Positions 1-6,102 of a stretch of 8,131 nt of DNA are shown here, piece after piece. A program made the position numbers and the translations under genes. How positions within the stretch are numbered: position 1 is the first letter of the stretch; each line of letters starts with the position of its first letter. A model generated the notes under the pieces. It had not been told where the DNA came from, did not search any database, and saw only the letters and a list, made by a program, of their open reading frames with translations. Source of the stretch: Hyphomicrobiales bacterium (GTDB lineage Bacteria; Pseudomonadota; Alphaproteobacteria; Rhizobiales; Rhizobiaceae); contig JAATGD010000283.1 in the NCBI GenBank assembly GCA_015654965.1, positions 1 to 8,131 on the forward strand, in the 5' to 3' direction.

Positions 1-212
1 AATAAAGCGATAATAAAGGCTCTCCGCGATCCCCTTCCGGCGCCAGCTCGCAGAGATGCTGTCTTCGCCACGCACACCGTCCAGCACGATGCGGATTATC
101 CTCTGCCGTAAATGTGTGCGTGTGGCACGGCGGATATTCTTGATGACATGTTCAGCCAGTGGCTTCTGCGGTCTGGCCTGCTGCCGGGTTTCTGTCTCAT
201 CTTCACTTCCTT
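1..212 (-). pseudogene. Remnant of IS3-type transposase OrfA (HTH subunit), 5' part only
   Basis: Read on the minus strand, this stretch gives pieces of the N-terminal helix-turn-helix subunit of an IS3-family transposase. Recognisable blocks are AEHVIKNIRRATRTH, then IRIVLDGVRGEDSI, then KGIAESLYYRF. In intact relatives these form one continuous segment of the type IRRATRRHxSAEDKIRIVLxGLRGEDSIAEL followed by GIAESLYY. Here the segment between RATRTH and IRIV, and the one after GEDSI, fit only if the frame is shifted, so the gene carries indels. The nearest ATG (198-200) with an AAGGAA-like site is in a different frame from the conserved blocks. The element continues off the left edge, so I cannot tell whether OrfB follows. 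A terminal inverted repeat should lie somewhere in 213-300, but I cannot define it. I am fairly sure of the family and less sure of the exact limits. Confidence 0.6.
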
Positions 213-455
213 TCAAAAGCAAAGATGAGCCGAAAAGCCTATCTTCTCAATTAACACTGTTTTGTCTCAAGGGCGTTGATTCGGAACAGTCCGACACGAC
301 ATGATGAAGCTGCAGGTTCACTTCCATCAACGCTTCTGCACATGCAGCATATGTGCCGCCTCATATGCGGCAAATTATATATGTGGAACGATAAGCGATA
401 TCAGCCGTTTGATTCAAAGACGGACTTAATCAACCTCCCTCTTCAGGAATTTCCT
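213..455. promoter_or_regulatory. Non-coding gap with overlapping inverted repeats upstream of the BA14K gene
   Basis: No gene is supported here. The stretch probably includes the outer end of the decayed insertion sequence (to about 300) and then the leader of the downstream secreted-protein gene. Two inverted repeats overlap: GCATATG (347-353) with CATATGC (362-368), and GCCGC (355-359) with GCGGC (367-371). They share bases, so they would be mutually exclusive RNA hairpins or a nested operator. A third, TTGATT (409-414) with AATCAA (428-433), lies just before the ribosome binding site. I could not place a convincing -35/-10 pair. Confidence 0.35.
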
Positions 456-929
456 ATGAAAAAGATATTGCCGGGCATTTGCGGCTCGGCGCTCGCTCTG
501 ACATTCGGTCTTGCGATCATCACGCCGGTTAGTGCAGCTTCTGTATACGTCCCCTGGGCGGGCGAATTTTCGACAAACGTCCAGACCGTTCAGTCTGGCC
601 CGAAATGGCGGCGCAATAACAATCGCTCCGAGAGCCGGATGCAACAACAGCATCGGGGCGGCTTCGAACGTCGCGGCAACCGCTCCTATTATAATGGCCA
701 TCGCGGTTATAACGAGCCGCGCCGAGGCTATCGCCAACACAACAGCGTATGGTTCCCGGCAGCGGCCTTCATAACCGGTGCGATCATAGGCGGAGCAATC
801 AATAACCAGCCTCACACCGGCGGCAATGCTCATGTCCAATCGTGCCAGAACCGCTACCGCTCATATCGGGCGTCCGACAATACGTTCCAGCCCAATAACG
901 GCCCGCGCCGGCAATGCGTTTCGTCATGA
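456..929 (+). CDS. BA14K-family secreted protein
   Basis: The 157-aa product starts with a clear signal peptide: MKK, a hydrophobic core at residues 8-22, and a probable cut after PVSA near residue 27. The mature part is rich in Arg, Asn, Gln, Gly and Tyr (roughly 50-95). A hydrophobic stretch WFPAAAFITGAIIGGAI (99-115) could anchor it in a membrane. The C-terminal BA14K signature (about 130-154) has flanking cysteines C130 and C154 around RYRSY and NNGPRRQ. The family is named for an immunoreactive, lectin-like 14-kDa Brucella protein and is common in Hyphomicrobiales; its role is not well defined. I chose ATG 456 because AGGAA at 445-449 sits six bases upstream and because it exposes the signal peptide. 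The open frame reaches back to 276 without any sign of coding. The gene is monocistronic and closed by the hairpin at 951-983. Confidence 0.88.
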   Translation: MKKILPGICGSALALTFGLAIITPVSAASVYVPWAGEFSTNVQTVQSGPKWRRNNNRSESRMQQQHRGGFERRGNRSYYNGHRGYNEPRRGYRQHNSVWFPAAAFITGAIIGGAINNQPHTGGNAHVQSCQNRYRSYRASDNTFQPNNGPRRQCVSS

Positions 930-950
930 AATCAGGTCAAAAGCCGGAAT

Positions 951-983
951 AGAAGGCCCGCACCCGCAACGTGCGGGCCTTCT
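951..983 (+). terminator. Rho-independent terminator after the BA14K gene
   Basis: A perfect 13-bp stem, AGAAGGCCCGCAC (951-963) against its complement (971-983), encloses a 7-nt loop. It starts 21 bases after the BA14K stop codon. The following tract, GTCTTTCTGG, has only a modest run of T. It also sits just upstream of the next gene, so that gene's transcript probably starts within or after the hairpin, or arises by read-through. Confidence 0.75.
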
Positions 984-1000
984 GTCTTTCTGGTGCCGCA

Positions 1001-2326
1001 ATGCGCGTTACTGATCTTTCCATGAACCTGCGAAGAGATGCGTTTCCCGACCCGTTGCTGGAAGCCGATGACGACCTGCTCGATCTGGTCCAGAGGCAGA
1101 CTCTCTGCTTCTTCTGGGAGGGTGCGCATCCCGTATCCGGTCTTGCGCACGACCGTCAGAAAACATCCGGTGATCCCGTCAATGATCTCGTCGCCATAGG
1201 CGGCTCGGGCTTTGCCATCATGGCGATCATCGTCGCGGTGGAGCGGGGCTGGGTTTCGCGCGATGACGCTATTGGCCGGTTTGGCAAAATGCTGTCCTGT
1301 CTGGAACAGACACCGCGATACCACGGCATGTTTCCGCATTTCATCAATGGACGCACAGGCGAAACCATTCCCTTCAGCCGCAAGGACGATGGAGGAGACG
1401 TGGTTGAAAGCGCGTTCCTGTTTCAGGGACTTCTATGCGCGCGCCAATATCTGGACCGTGATACCGCACCGGAGAAAGACCTTCGTTGCCGTATTGACCG
1501 GCTCTGGTTTCAGGCCGAGTGGGATTGGTACAGGCGGGATGGTGAAAACCAGCTCTATTGGCACTGGAGCCCCCGGCATGGGTGGTCGATGAACCAGAAA
1601 ATCTCCGGTTGGAACGAAGGATTGCTGGCCTATGTGCTTGCCGCGGGTTCGCCGGATCATTCCATCGACGCGACGGTTTATCATGAGGGGTTCGCCTCGG
1701 GACAGGCTTTTCGTAATGGGCGCAGGTACCACGGCATTGAATTGCCGCTCGGTATGGATCATGGTGGTCCGCTCTTCATCGCGCATTATTCATTCTGTGG
1801 CCTCGATCCGCGCGGGCTGTCGGATTGTCATGCCGACTACTGGCAACAGAATGTTCGTCACACACGTATCAACTACGAGCATTGTGTCCGCAATCCGCAT
1901 TGTCACGCCGGATATGGTCCCGATTGCTGGGGGTTGACGTCGAGCCATGGTCCACAAGGCTATGTCGCGCATGCGCCCGGCACGGATATCGGCGTGATCA
2001 CGCCAAGCGCCGCACTTTCCAGCTTCCCCTATGCGCCGGCCGAGGCGATGCGCGCTTTGCGGCATTTCCTGACCAGGCCGAGGCATCGCATCTGGGGACG
2101 CTTCGGTTTCGTCGATGCTTTCTGTGAAAGCCGCAACTGGTATGCGCGGACCTATCTGTCGATCAATCAGGGACCGATCATCATCATGATCGAGAATTTC
2201 CGCACCGGATTGCTTTGGGATCTGTTCATGAGCGCCTGTGAGGTGCGAACGGGTCTTTCCAGACTGGGCTTTGAAAGTTCCCAGCTGTCAGAAGGCGGCA
2301 GCAAAGCGGTTAGCCTGCCGGAGTGA
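1001..2326 (+). CDS. Glucoamylase-like glycoside hydrolase (COG5368 / PF10091, GH144-related)
   Basis: The product is about 441 aa and matches the 'putative glucoamylase' family throughout. Recognisable blocks, in order, are VQRQTLCFFWEGAHPVSGLA (31-50), GGDVVESAFLFQGLLCARQY (131-150), SGWNEGLLAYVLAAGSPDHS (202-221), DCWGLTSSHGPQGYVAHAPG (308-327), ITPSAALSSFPYAPAEAMRA (333-352) and NQGPIIIMIENFRTGLLWDL (389-408). Members of this family assigned to GH144 cleave beta-1,2-glucans, and related domains occur in cyclic beta-1,2-glucan synthases. A role in turning over cell-made beta-1,2-glucan is therefore plausible but inferred. The acidic residues of the GGDVVE and GWNE blocks are likely catalytic candidates. 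No signal peptide is visible, so the enzyme is probably cytosolic. The start is uncertain: GTG 971 lies inside the terminator stem, and ATG 1001 and ATG 1022 both lack a good Shine-Dalgarno. The 3' end overlaps the convergent transglutaminase gene by 17 bp. Confidence 0.85.
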   Translation: MRVTDLSMNLRRDAFPDPLLEADDDLLDLVQRQTLCFFWEGAHPVSGLAHDRQKTSGDPVNDLVAIGGSGFAIMAIIVAVERGWVSRDDAIGRFGKMLSCLEQTPRYHGMFPHFINGRTGETIPFSRKDDGGDVVESAFLFQGLLCARQYLDRDTAPEKDLRCRIDRLWFQAEWDWYRRDGENQLYWHWSPRHGWSMNQKISGWNEGLLAYVLAAGSPDHSIDATVYHEGFASGQAFRNGRRYHGIELPLGMDHGGPLFIAHYSFCGLDPRGLSDCHADYWQQNVRHTRINYEHCVRNPHCHAGYGPDCWGLTSSHGPQGYVAHAPGTDIGVITPSAALSSFPYAPAEAMRALRHFLTRPRHRIWGRFGFVDAFCESRNWYARTYLSINQGPIIIMIENFRTGLLWDLFMSACEVRTGLSRLGFESSQLSEGGSKAVSLPE

Positions 2327-3167
2327 CGCTCACCGCAACGTCCATGGCGACAAAATCCTCTGCTGTGCCGATATAGCCGCCGCCGACAGGCATGATCTGA
2401 CGATTGCTGCGGGCGACCGACACCGGAATGAGACTTGCTCCGCCGAGACGGCGATGGGTCGGATCGAAAGCGATCCATCCGGCACCGGGCAGATAGACCT
2501 CCGCCCAGGCATGGGTAGAACCGGGATCATCGGCATGAACTTGCGGATCAAAGAGATAGCCCGAAACGGCGCGGGCGCCAAAACCGAGATGGCGAATCGC
2601 CGCGATGAACAGCGCGGCAATGTCCCGACATGAGCCGTTCGCCAATGCCAGCGTGTCCAGCGGTGTCTGTGTCCCTTCGTCGTCGCGGATGCGATACGTC
2701 ACGGCCCCAAGGATACCGGCGTTGATATCCTTCAGCAGTGAGAGCGTGTCGGTCGGTGCGCCTCGGACGAAGGCTCGCGCCCATTTCTCCATTTTTCCGG
2801 CTGGATCGGCGTGTTCTGGAATACGGAACGCACCCAGATCGGCCATATCGTCGGCGGAATACTGGAACGGGAAGGAATGCGCCTCCGGCGCGATCTGGAA
2901 TACCGGCCACTCCATAGCCTGCTGCTCAATGATCAGATGGCTTGAGATGATGAGTTTGGCGGTCAGCCCGGTGAACCGGGCGGTGGCGATAAGGTTGCCG
3001 AAGACATCTTGCGTCCAGTCGATTTCCGCCAGTGGAGACAAGATCAGCGAACTCGCCGATACGGTAATGTCCTGACTGCTGCGCGGGCGCAGCATCATGC
3101 GATGCGGCTGTAGCATGACAGGACGTGCGTAATGGTAGGTCGTGGTGTGATTAACGCTCAGGTTCAT
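2310..3167 (-). CDS. Transglutaminase-like (papain-fold) family protein
   Basis: The 285-aa product begins with the beta-rich domain typical of bacterial transglutaminase-like proteins (MNLSVNHTTTYHYARPVMLQ, then HRMMLRPRS; about residues 1-150). A transglutaminase/protease core follows. The catalytic triad is complete: C180 in NGSCRDIA, H219 in GSTHAWAEVYLPG and D235 in WIAFDPTHR. Such proteins are soluble and act as cysteine peptidases or amide-forming enzymes; substrates of this subfamily are mostly unknown. The length is normal and no signal peptide is seen. ATG 3167 gives the usual family N-terminus, although the bases upstream form no strong Shine-Dalgarno. It converges with the glycosidase gene, and the last 17 bp are coding on both strands. 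This family often sits next to alpha-E and circularly permuted ATP-grasp genes, which are not present here. Confidence 0.88.
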   Translation of the reverse strand: MNLSVNHTTTYHYARPVMLQPHRMMLRPRSSQDITVSASSLILSPLAEIDWTQDVFGNLIATARFTGLTAKLIISSHLIIEQQAMEWPVFQIAPEAHSFPFQYSADDMADLGAFRIPEHADPAGKMEKWARAFVRGAPTDTLSLLKDINAGILGAVTYRIRDDEGTQTPLDTLALANGSCRDIAALFIAAIRHLGFGARAVSGYLFDPQVHADDPGSTHAWAEVYLPGAGWIAFDPTHRRLGGASLIPVSVARSNRQIMPVGGGYIGTAEDFVAMDVAVSVTPAG

Positions 3168-3248
3168 CTGGTTTGCCGATGGACAGCCAGCAGGGCTATC
3201 ATCCTGAATAAAACTATCATGTGAAATCCTCGGGTCGATGACCGGTCG

Positions 3249-3663
3249 TCATCGTTCAGCTTTAGCCATACCTGCCTGTAGAGAGAGACGATCCTGGTTC
3301 GACAGCATAGAAGCCATGGCTTCTGCGATCGCATGGTCGTTATATGGTTTTCGGAAAGAACCGGCTTCCTTCGTGAAGGCTGCTTTCTTCAAGGATGGCC
3401 ATGCCGGAAGCGACAATCAGCCTTACTTGTGGCCACCTGTCGCGGATGTAATGGATAGCTTAATACCATCCATGGTTCGCCGACATCTCAATGTCGGTGA
3501 ACACTAGATCGATGTCATTTTTCGACTCCAGAATGCGAATGGCCTTATCGGCATTGCTGGCCTCAAGTGCCTCGTAGCCCGCATATCGTACCAGATCGAC
3601 GGCTCCCGTCCGAATGATCGCGTCATCTTCGACAATCAGGATGTCCGCATTGCCATTAAACAT
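3249..3663 (-). pseudogene. Decayed single-domain response regulator (CheY-like receiver)
   Basis: The first 60 codons read as a receiver domain: DILIVEDDAIIRTGAVDLV with the acidic pair at residues 12-14, and DLVFTDIEM with the expected phospho-acceptor D57. The frame then breaks. After IEM, a one-base gain (near 3476-3483) and a one-base loss (near 3454-3458) shift TMDGIKL out of frame and leave a stop. The original frame resumes with HYIRDRWPQVRLIVASGMAI and continues to RFFPK, which keeps the conserved Lys. An extra A on the coding strand near 3347-3351 then creates another stop, beyond which YNDHAIAEAMASMLSNQ runs on to a natural stop at 3249-3251. The restored length (about 137 codons) is normal for a stand-alone receiver. 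Three indels within 140 bases make it non-functional. It lies 76 bp downstream of the broken kinase and was surely its partner. Confidence 0.82.
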
Positions 3664-3739
3664 CTATCTTCCAAATTCTGCAGGTGGGCCGGGAGTTACA
3701 TCGCCTCAAAGGTATAGCGTTTGAGGAGGAGATAAGTTC

Positions 3740-4392
3740 CTAGGCGGGTGCCGGAATATTGGCGTGAGGATCGACCGCGCCACGTTGAGTGTCCGTCACG
3801 GCAGTCCCGGGATTTGAATTGCTCAAGCGGATTTCATGGCCCAGATTACGGGCAAGCGCCTAGACAATGCCGGAGCCCAGACCCGCCTTGGCGCCTCGCT
3901 TCCCGTCGCCATGCCGATACCGTTGTCCGTGACCGAGAGTGTCCAGTCAATTCTTCTGATCCGTAGGCGGATGGCGATCACGCGCGGGCTGCTCAGGAAA
4001 GGCATGTTTGAGGGTATTGATGACGAGTTCCGTCATGATAGGCCCCAGACTGATGGAAACATTTCCCTTCACGGGGCGGTATCATCGACCACCACCGATA
4101 TGGTGAGGCGGTTCGGATCGGCGATCATCGACGCCCCAAGGCTTTCGCATAGCTGCGTCATGTAGGTGCGCAGTTTAACATTGTCGCTCATGGACGTCGA
4201 GAGTTGCCTTTGCACCGCGGCGATTGACATGACCCGGTGATGGGCGTCGTGAAGGTGCCCGCGCGCCTCTTCCGACTGAACCCGGCGTGCGCTTTGCATG
4301 GGAACGCTCGCAATGAGCTGAAAGCTGTTGGCACCCCAGCCGTGCTCATGTAGCTGCACCATAGTCATGACTTCTTCCGCTTGAAGCATCAC
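3740..4392 (-). pseudogene. Decayed HisKA_2/HWE-type sensor histidine kinase
   Basis: The first open part (107 codons, 4392-4069) reads NSFQLIASVPMQSARRV, then GHLHDAHHRVMSIAAVQRQL, then LCESLGASMIADPNRL, a typical dimerisation/phosphotransfer region of HisKA_2 kinases. Even this part is odd: the usual HRVANS around the phospho-acceptor His appears as HGWGANS. The frame is lost after VVVDDTAP. In a second frame, VSISLGPIMTELVINTLKHAF carries the N-box; in a third, RIDWTLSVTDNGIGM carries the G1 box; in a fourth stretch, KAGLGSGIV (G2) is followed by TAG at 3862-3860, where Glu is expected, and then ALARNLGHEIRLSNSNPG. Frame changes fall near 4070, 3990-4005 and 3900. The rebuilt protein of about 217 residues would be a soluble kinase without its own sensor domain. 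In Alphaproteobacteria such kinases often feed the general stress response, which is only a possibility here. Confidence 0.82.
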
Positions 4393-4431
4393 CTAGAGAA
4401 CTTTTCAGCAGCAGGCCATCGGCAGACGAAC

Positions 4432-4460
4432 AAAAAAGGCCAGACAAATTGCCTGACCTT
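4432..4460 (-). terminator. Terminator of the cold-shock gene
   Basis: On the minus strand, AAGGTCAGGC, a 5-nt loop AATTT and GTCTGGCCTT form a 10-bp stem counting two G-U pairs, followed directly by a run of T (TTTTTTG). It lies about 60 bp after the cold-shock stop codon and about 40 bp before the kinase pseudogene, so it separates the two units. Confidence 0.75.
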
Positions 4461-4522
4461 ATCTGGTATCATGCTTTCTACAGTGCCAGTACATCCGTGG
4501 TCAAAGGAAAGCCGATATCAAT

Positions 4523-4732
4523 TTATGCAGCCTGAAGATTACAGGCCGACATCTTGCCCGACTTCATATCGCGCTCCATATCATAGCCAATCTTCTGGCC
4601 TTCGACGATTTCACGCATTCCAGCGCGCTCGACGGCAGAGATATGAACGAAGGCGTCAGCGCCGCCATTGTCAGGCTGAATGAAGCCGAAGCCTTTTGTG
4701 GAATTGAACCATTTAACTGTGCCAGTGGTCAT
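4523..4732 (-). CDS. cspA: Cold-shock protein of the CspA family
   Basis: The 69-aa product is a single cold-shock domain of standard length. It has TGTVKWFNSTKGFGFIQPD with RNP1 (KGFGFI, residues 13-18) and DAFVHISAVERAG with RNP2 (about 27-32). Such proteins bind single-stranded RNA and DNA in the cytoplasm and melt RNA structure. The start is well set by AAAGGG (4739-4744), six bases upstream of ATG 4732. The gene stands alone between its own promoter (4875-4903) and terminator (4432-4460). The predicted 5' leader is about 135 nt, and long leaders are usual for cold-regulated csp genes, so temperature or growth-phase control is likely. Alphaproteobacteria carry several csp paralogues, so the gene symbol is generic. 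Confidence 0.93.
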   Translation of the reverse strand: MTTGTVKWFNSTKGFGFIQPDNGGADAFVHISAVERAGMREIVEGQKIGYDMERDMKSGKMSACNLQAA

Positions 4733-4867
4733 AATGAACCCTTTCAGAGCAATATAAGGTGTCGCACGCAGAAGCGTGACGATTGATAAGACGATTTTTT
4801 AAAGGGAGGGTTCGTTCAGGACACGGTGCTAAACGTGCAATAAGCAAAACTCAGCAAGAAAATATCG
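4733..4867 (-). promoter_or_regulatory. Long 5' leader of the cold-shock mRNA with a small hairpin
   Basis: This is the predicted untranslated leader between the promoter and the cspA start. It contains a 5-bp hairpin, CACGC-TTCT-GCGTG on the minus strand (4765-4778), about 33 bases upstream of the start codon. The Shine-Dalgarno AAAGGG lies outside that hairpin. Long structured leaders act as thermosensors in several csp mRNAs; that role here is inferred. Confidence 0.5.
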
Positions 4868-4874
4868 TAAATTC

Positions 4875-4903
4875 TTTATATTTATTAATATTTTAAATGT
4901 CAA
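4875..4903 (-). promoter_or_regulatory. Sigma70-type promoter for the cold-shock gene
   Basis: On the minus strand a perfect -35 box TTGACA (4903-4898) is followed by exactly 17 bp of AT-rich spacer and a -10 box TATAAA (4880-4875). Transcription would start near 4868, about 135 nt ahead of the cspA start codon. It is the best-matching promoter I found in the window. Confidence 0.65.
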
Positions 4904-5150
4904 TTAAAATAATTATTATTGAATATAAATTCAGATAAAGATTTTCCTAATAATATAATAGCGATAAATATCAGCGCCTTTGCTTTTTGATTTATGAAAA
5001 ATGAAGTTCTACACGAGATGTGTATCAAAATATTTATTTTAATTTGTAGGTAGATCGAGCGAATTCATGAGGTCTTTATCTTAAAGAGTGATATGGTTGA
5101 TTTTCAGTGCGCAATTAAGCGCTCTCGATCATTAAAGATCGGACACTCAA
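4904..5150. other. AT-rich intergenic stretch with two inverted repeats before the 116-aa gene
   Basis: No gene is supported. The segment up to about 5050 is strikingly AT-rich compared with the GC-rich genes to the left. Two short perfect inverted repeats lie just ahead of the next gene: GCGC (5109-5112) with GCGC (5119-5122) across AATTAA, and CGATC (5126-5130) with GATCG (5137-5141) across ATTAAA. The second touches the presumed ribosome binding site. I see no convincing plus-strand promoter, although one must lie here if the 116-aa gene is expressed. Confidence 0.4.
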
Positions 5151-5501
5151 ATGAACAAGTTGGATTGGCTTAAGCCCGCCATCGGCGGAGCAATAGCTGG
5201 TGCTGCCTTGACGATGATCGTCGGTTTTACTGTTGGCGGATGGATCACCGGGGGAAACTCGCAAAACCTGATAGCATCCAATCTCAAGGATGGGGTGGCG
5301 TTAGCTTTAACCCCCTATTGCATCGAGAAATCGAAGGCGGACCCGGCAGCGGCCAGTATACTCGCAGAATTTAAATCAGCGCCGACTTACTCGCGCAGGT
5401 CACTTATTGAAAAATCTGGCTGGGCGACGCCGCTTGGAACAGATCAGCCAGATGCCGCTCTTGCTACCGCATGCGGCAATGAACTCGTCAAGACACTCTA
5501 A
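5151..5501 (+). CDS. Conserved-looking small membrane-anchored protein of unknown function
   Basis: The 116-aa product has a short polar N-terminus (MNKLDWLKPA) and one Gly/Ala-rich transmembrane helix (about residues 10-34, AIGGAIAGAALTMIVGFTVG). A soluble domain of about 80 residues follows with two cysteines (C57 in LTPYC, C108 in ATACG) that could pair. The N-terminus fits an uncleaved anchor better than a cleaved signal peptide. Proteins of this build, WLKPAIGGAIAGA followed by a short domain with TPYC, are to my knowledge common hypothetical proteins in Hyphomicrobiales, but I know no function. ATG 5151 has only a weak GGA (5141-5143) upstream, partly inside an inverted repeat. It is the first gene of the small-gene run, 21 bp before the next start. 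Confidence 0.72.
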   Translation: MNKLDWLKPAIGGAIAGAALTMIVGFTVGGWITGGNSQNLIASNLKDGVALALTPYCIEKSKADPAAASILAEFKSAPTYSRRSLIEKSGWATPLGTDQPDAALATACGNELVKTL

Positions 5502-5522
5502 GCGGCAAGTGGGAGTGAGGAT

Positions 5523-5732
5523 ATGAACATGGAAAACAAACCCATCGACAGAGCAGAGGACATAAATCGCGAATTCCGCTCCAGGCGTGATGATGAGCAT
5601 GTTGCCAGTCAAAATGAGCTCAAAAACGCTCAACAGCAAATGAACTCACCATCAAAAGACTGGACCAAGCTGGCCAATATCCTGCGACGCGCTTGCGGAG
5701 GATTTTCGCGCTCTCGCCTTCATCGTCATTAA
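5523..5732 (+). CDS. Small hydrophilic protein, probably frameshifted near its 3' end
   Basis: The open frame gives 69 aa (67 from ATG 5529), very polar and charged: NREFRSRRDDEH, then ELKNAQQQM, then DWTKLANILR. ATG 5529 is the better start, with GAGG (5517-5520) eight bases upstream; from ATG 5523 the gap is only two. The last 14 residues (ACGGFSRSRLHRH and the residue before) look unlike the rest. In another frame, starting at 5689, the sequence reads ALAEDFRALAFIVINRQKDQ and ends in DNA plus a stop at 5758-5760. That continues the helical character of LANILR much better. The natural protein is therefore probably about 76 aa, and this copy carries a one-base change near 5685-5690 (mutation or sequencing error). 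I do not recognise a family. Confidence 0.5.
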   Translation: MNMENKPIDRAEDINREFRSRRDDEHVASQNELKNAQQQMNSPSKDWTKLANILRRACGGFSRSRLHRH

Positions 5733-5752
5733 TCGGCAGAAGGATCAAGATA

Positions 5753-5842
5753 ATGCATGATAATGGCACCGCATTTGAACGAAAAGTATTCGCGCACCAG
5801 GGAACGAACACCAAGCGTCGGCCCCAACTGAGGATGGCATAA
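5753..5842 (+). CDS. Possible 29-aa leader-type ORF coupled to the next gene
   Basis: ATG 5753 has AAGGA (5740-5744) eight bases upstream and opens a 29-codon frame (MHDNGTAFERKVFAHQGTNT and nine more residues). Its TAA stop (5840-5842) overlaps the next start codon as TAATG, a typical translational coupling arrangement. The product is basic with no recognisable domain. It also overlaps the last eight bases of the restored frame of the preceding gene, so part of the start signal may be accidental. It could be a real small protein, a leader peptide controlling the next gene, or chance. Confidence 0.35.
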   Translation: MHDNGTAFERKVFAHQGTNTKRRPQLRMA

Positions 5843-6102
5843 TGTCTTCCACCTTTCTGGATTCAACGAATATCAACATGATTGTAAGGCTTCTCAGAGA
5901 ACTTCACGAGCCTGGTGCTACTTGTGAATTGAAAAACAAGTTTGGGCGTTTTCTCGTCCGCCGTTTTGAGCAAGGTACATTTGACGAAAGACGTTTGCGG
6001 ATTGCTTTAAAACGCTATGTTTATCATGAAAAATCAACCAGCAGCGCCATCGACAATTGGAACCATGAAGGTGGCGCTACAGCAAAAGGATTCTTACAAT
6101 GA
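5842..6102 (+). CDS. Small basic protein of unknown function, first gene of a two-gene operon
   Basis: The 86-aa product is soluble and rich in Arg and Lys (RLLRELHEPGATCELKNKFG, then RRFEQGTFDERRLRIALKRY). I do not recognise it. GAGG at 5830-5833 lies eight bases before ATG 5842, which is a good ribosome binding site. The stop codon TGA (6100-6102) overlaps the next start as ATGA, so the two genes are almost certainly co-transcribed and translationally coupled. The middle (about 12-60) reads like helices of a small, possibly nucleic-acid-binding domain; that is only an impression from its charge pattern. Confidence 0.68.
   Translation: MSSTFLDSTNINMIVRLLRELHEPGATCELKNKFGRFLVRRFEQGTFDERRLRIALKRYVYHEKSTSSAIDNWNHEGGATAKGFLQ

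Noticed and set aside
56..304. 82-aa plus-strand open frame
   Set aside because: It is antisense to the IS3-type transposase remnant, has no Shine-Dalgarno, and its sequence resembles no protein family.
276..455. 60-codon N-terminal extension of the BA14K frame
   Set aside because: The extension has no coding character, and ATG 456 has both a good ribosome binding site and a signal peptide directly behind it.
971..1000. GTG 971 as start of the glycosidase
   Set aside because: It lies inside the terminator stem and adds residues without family similarity.
3836..4165. 109-aa plus-strand open frame over the kinase region
   Set aside because: It is the antisense shadow of the kinase pseudogene, whose recognisable motifs are all on the minus strand.
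4861..5050. AT-rich stretch as a possible replication origin or phage attachment site
   Set aside because: There are no iterons, DnaA-box clusters or direct repeats; the AT content is explained at least partly by the cspA promoter.
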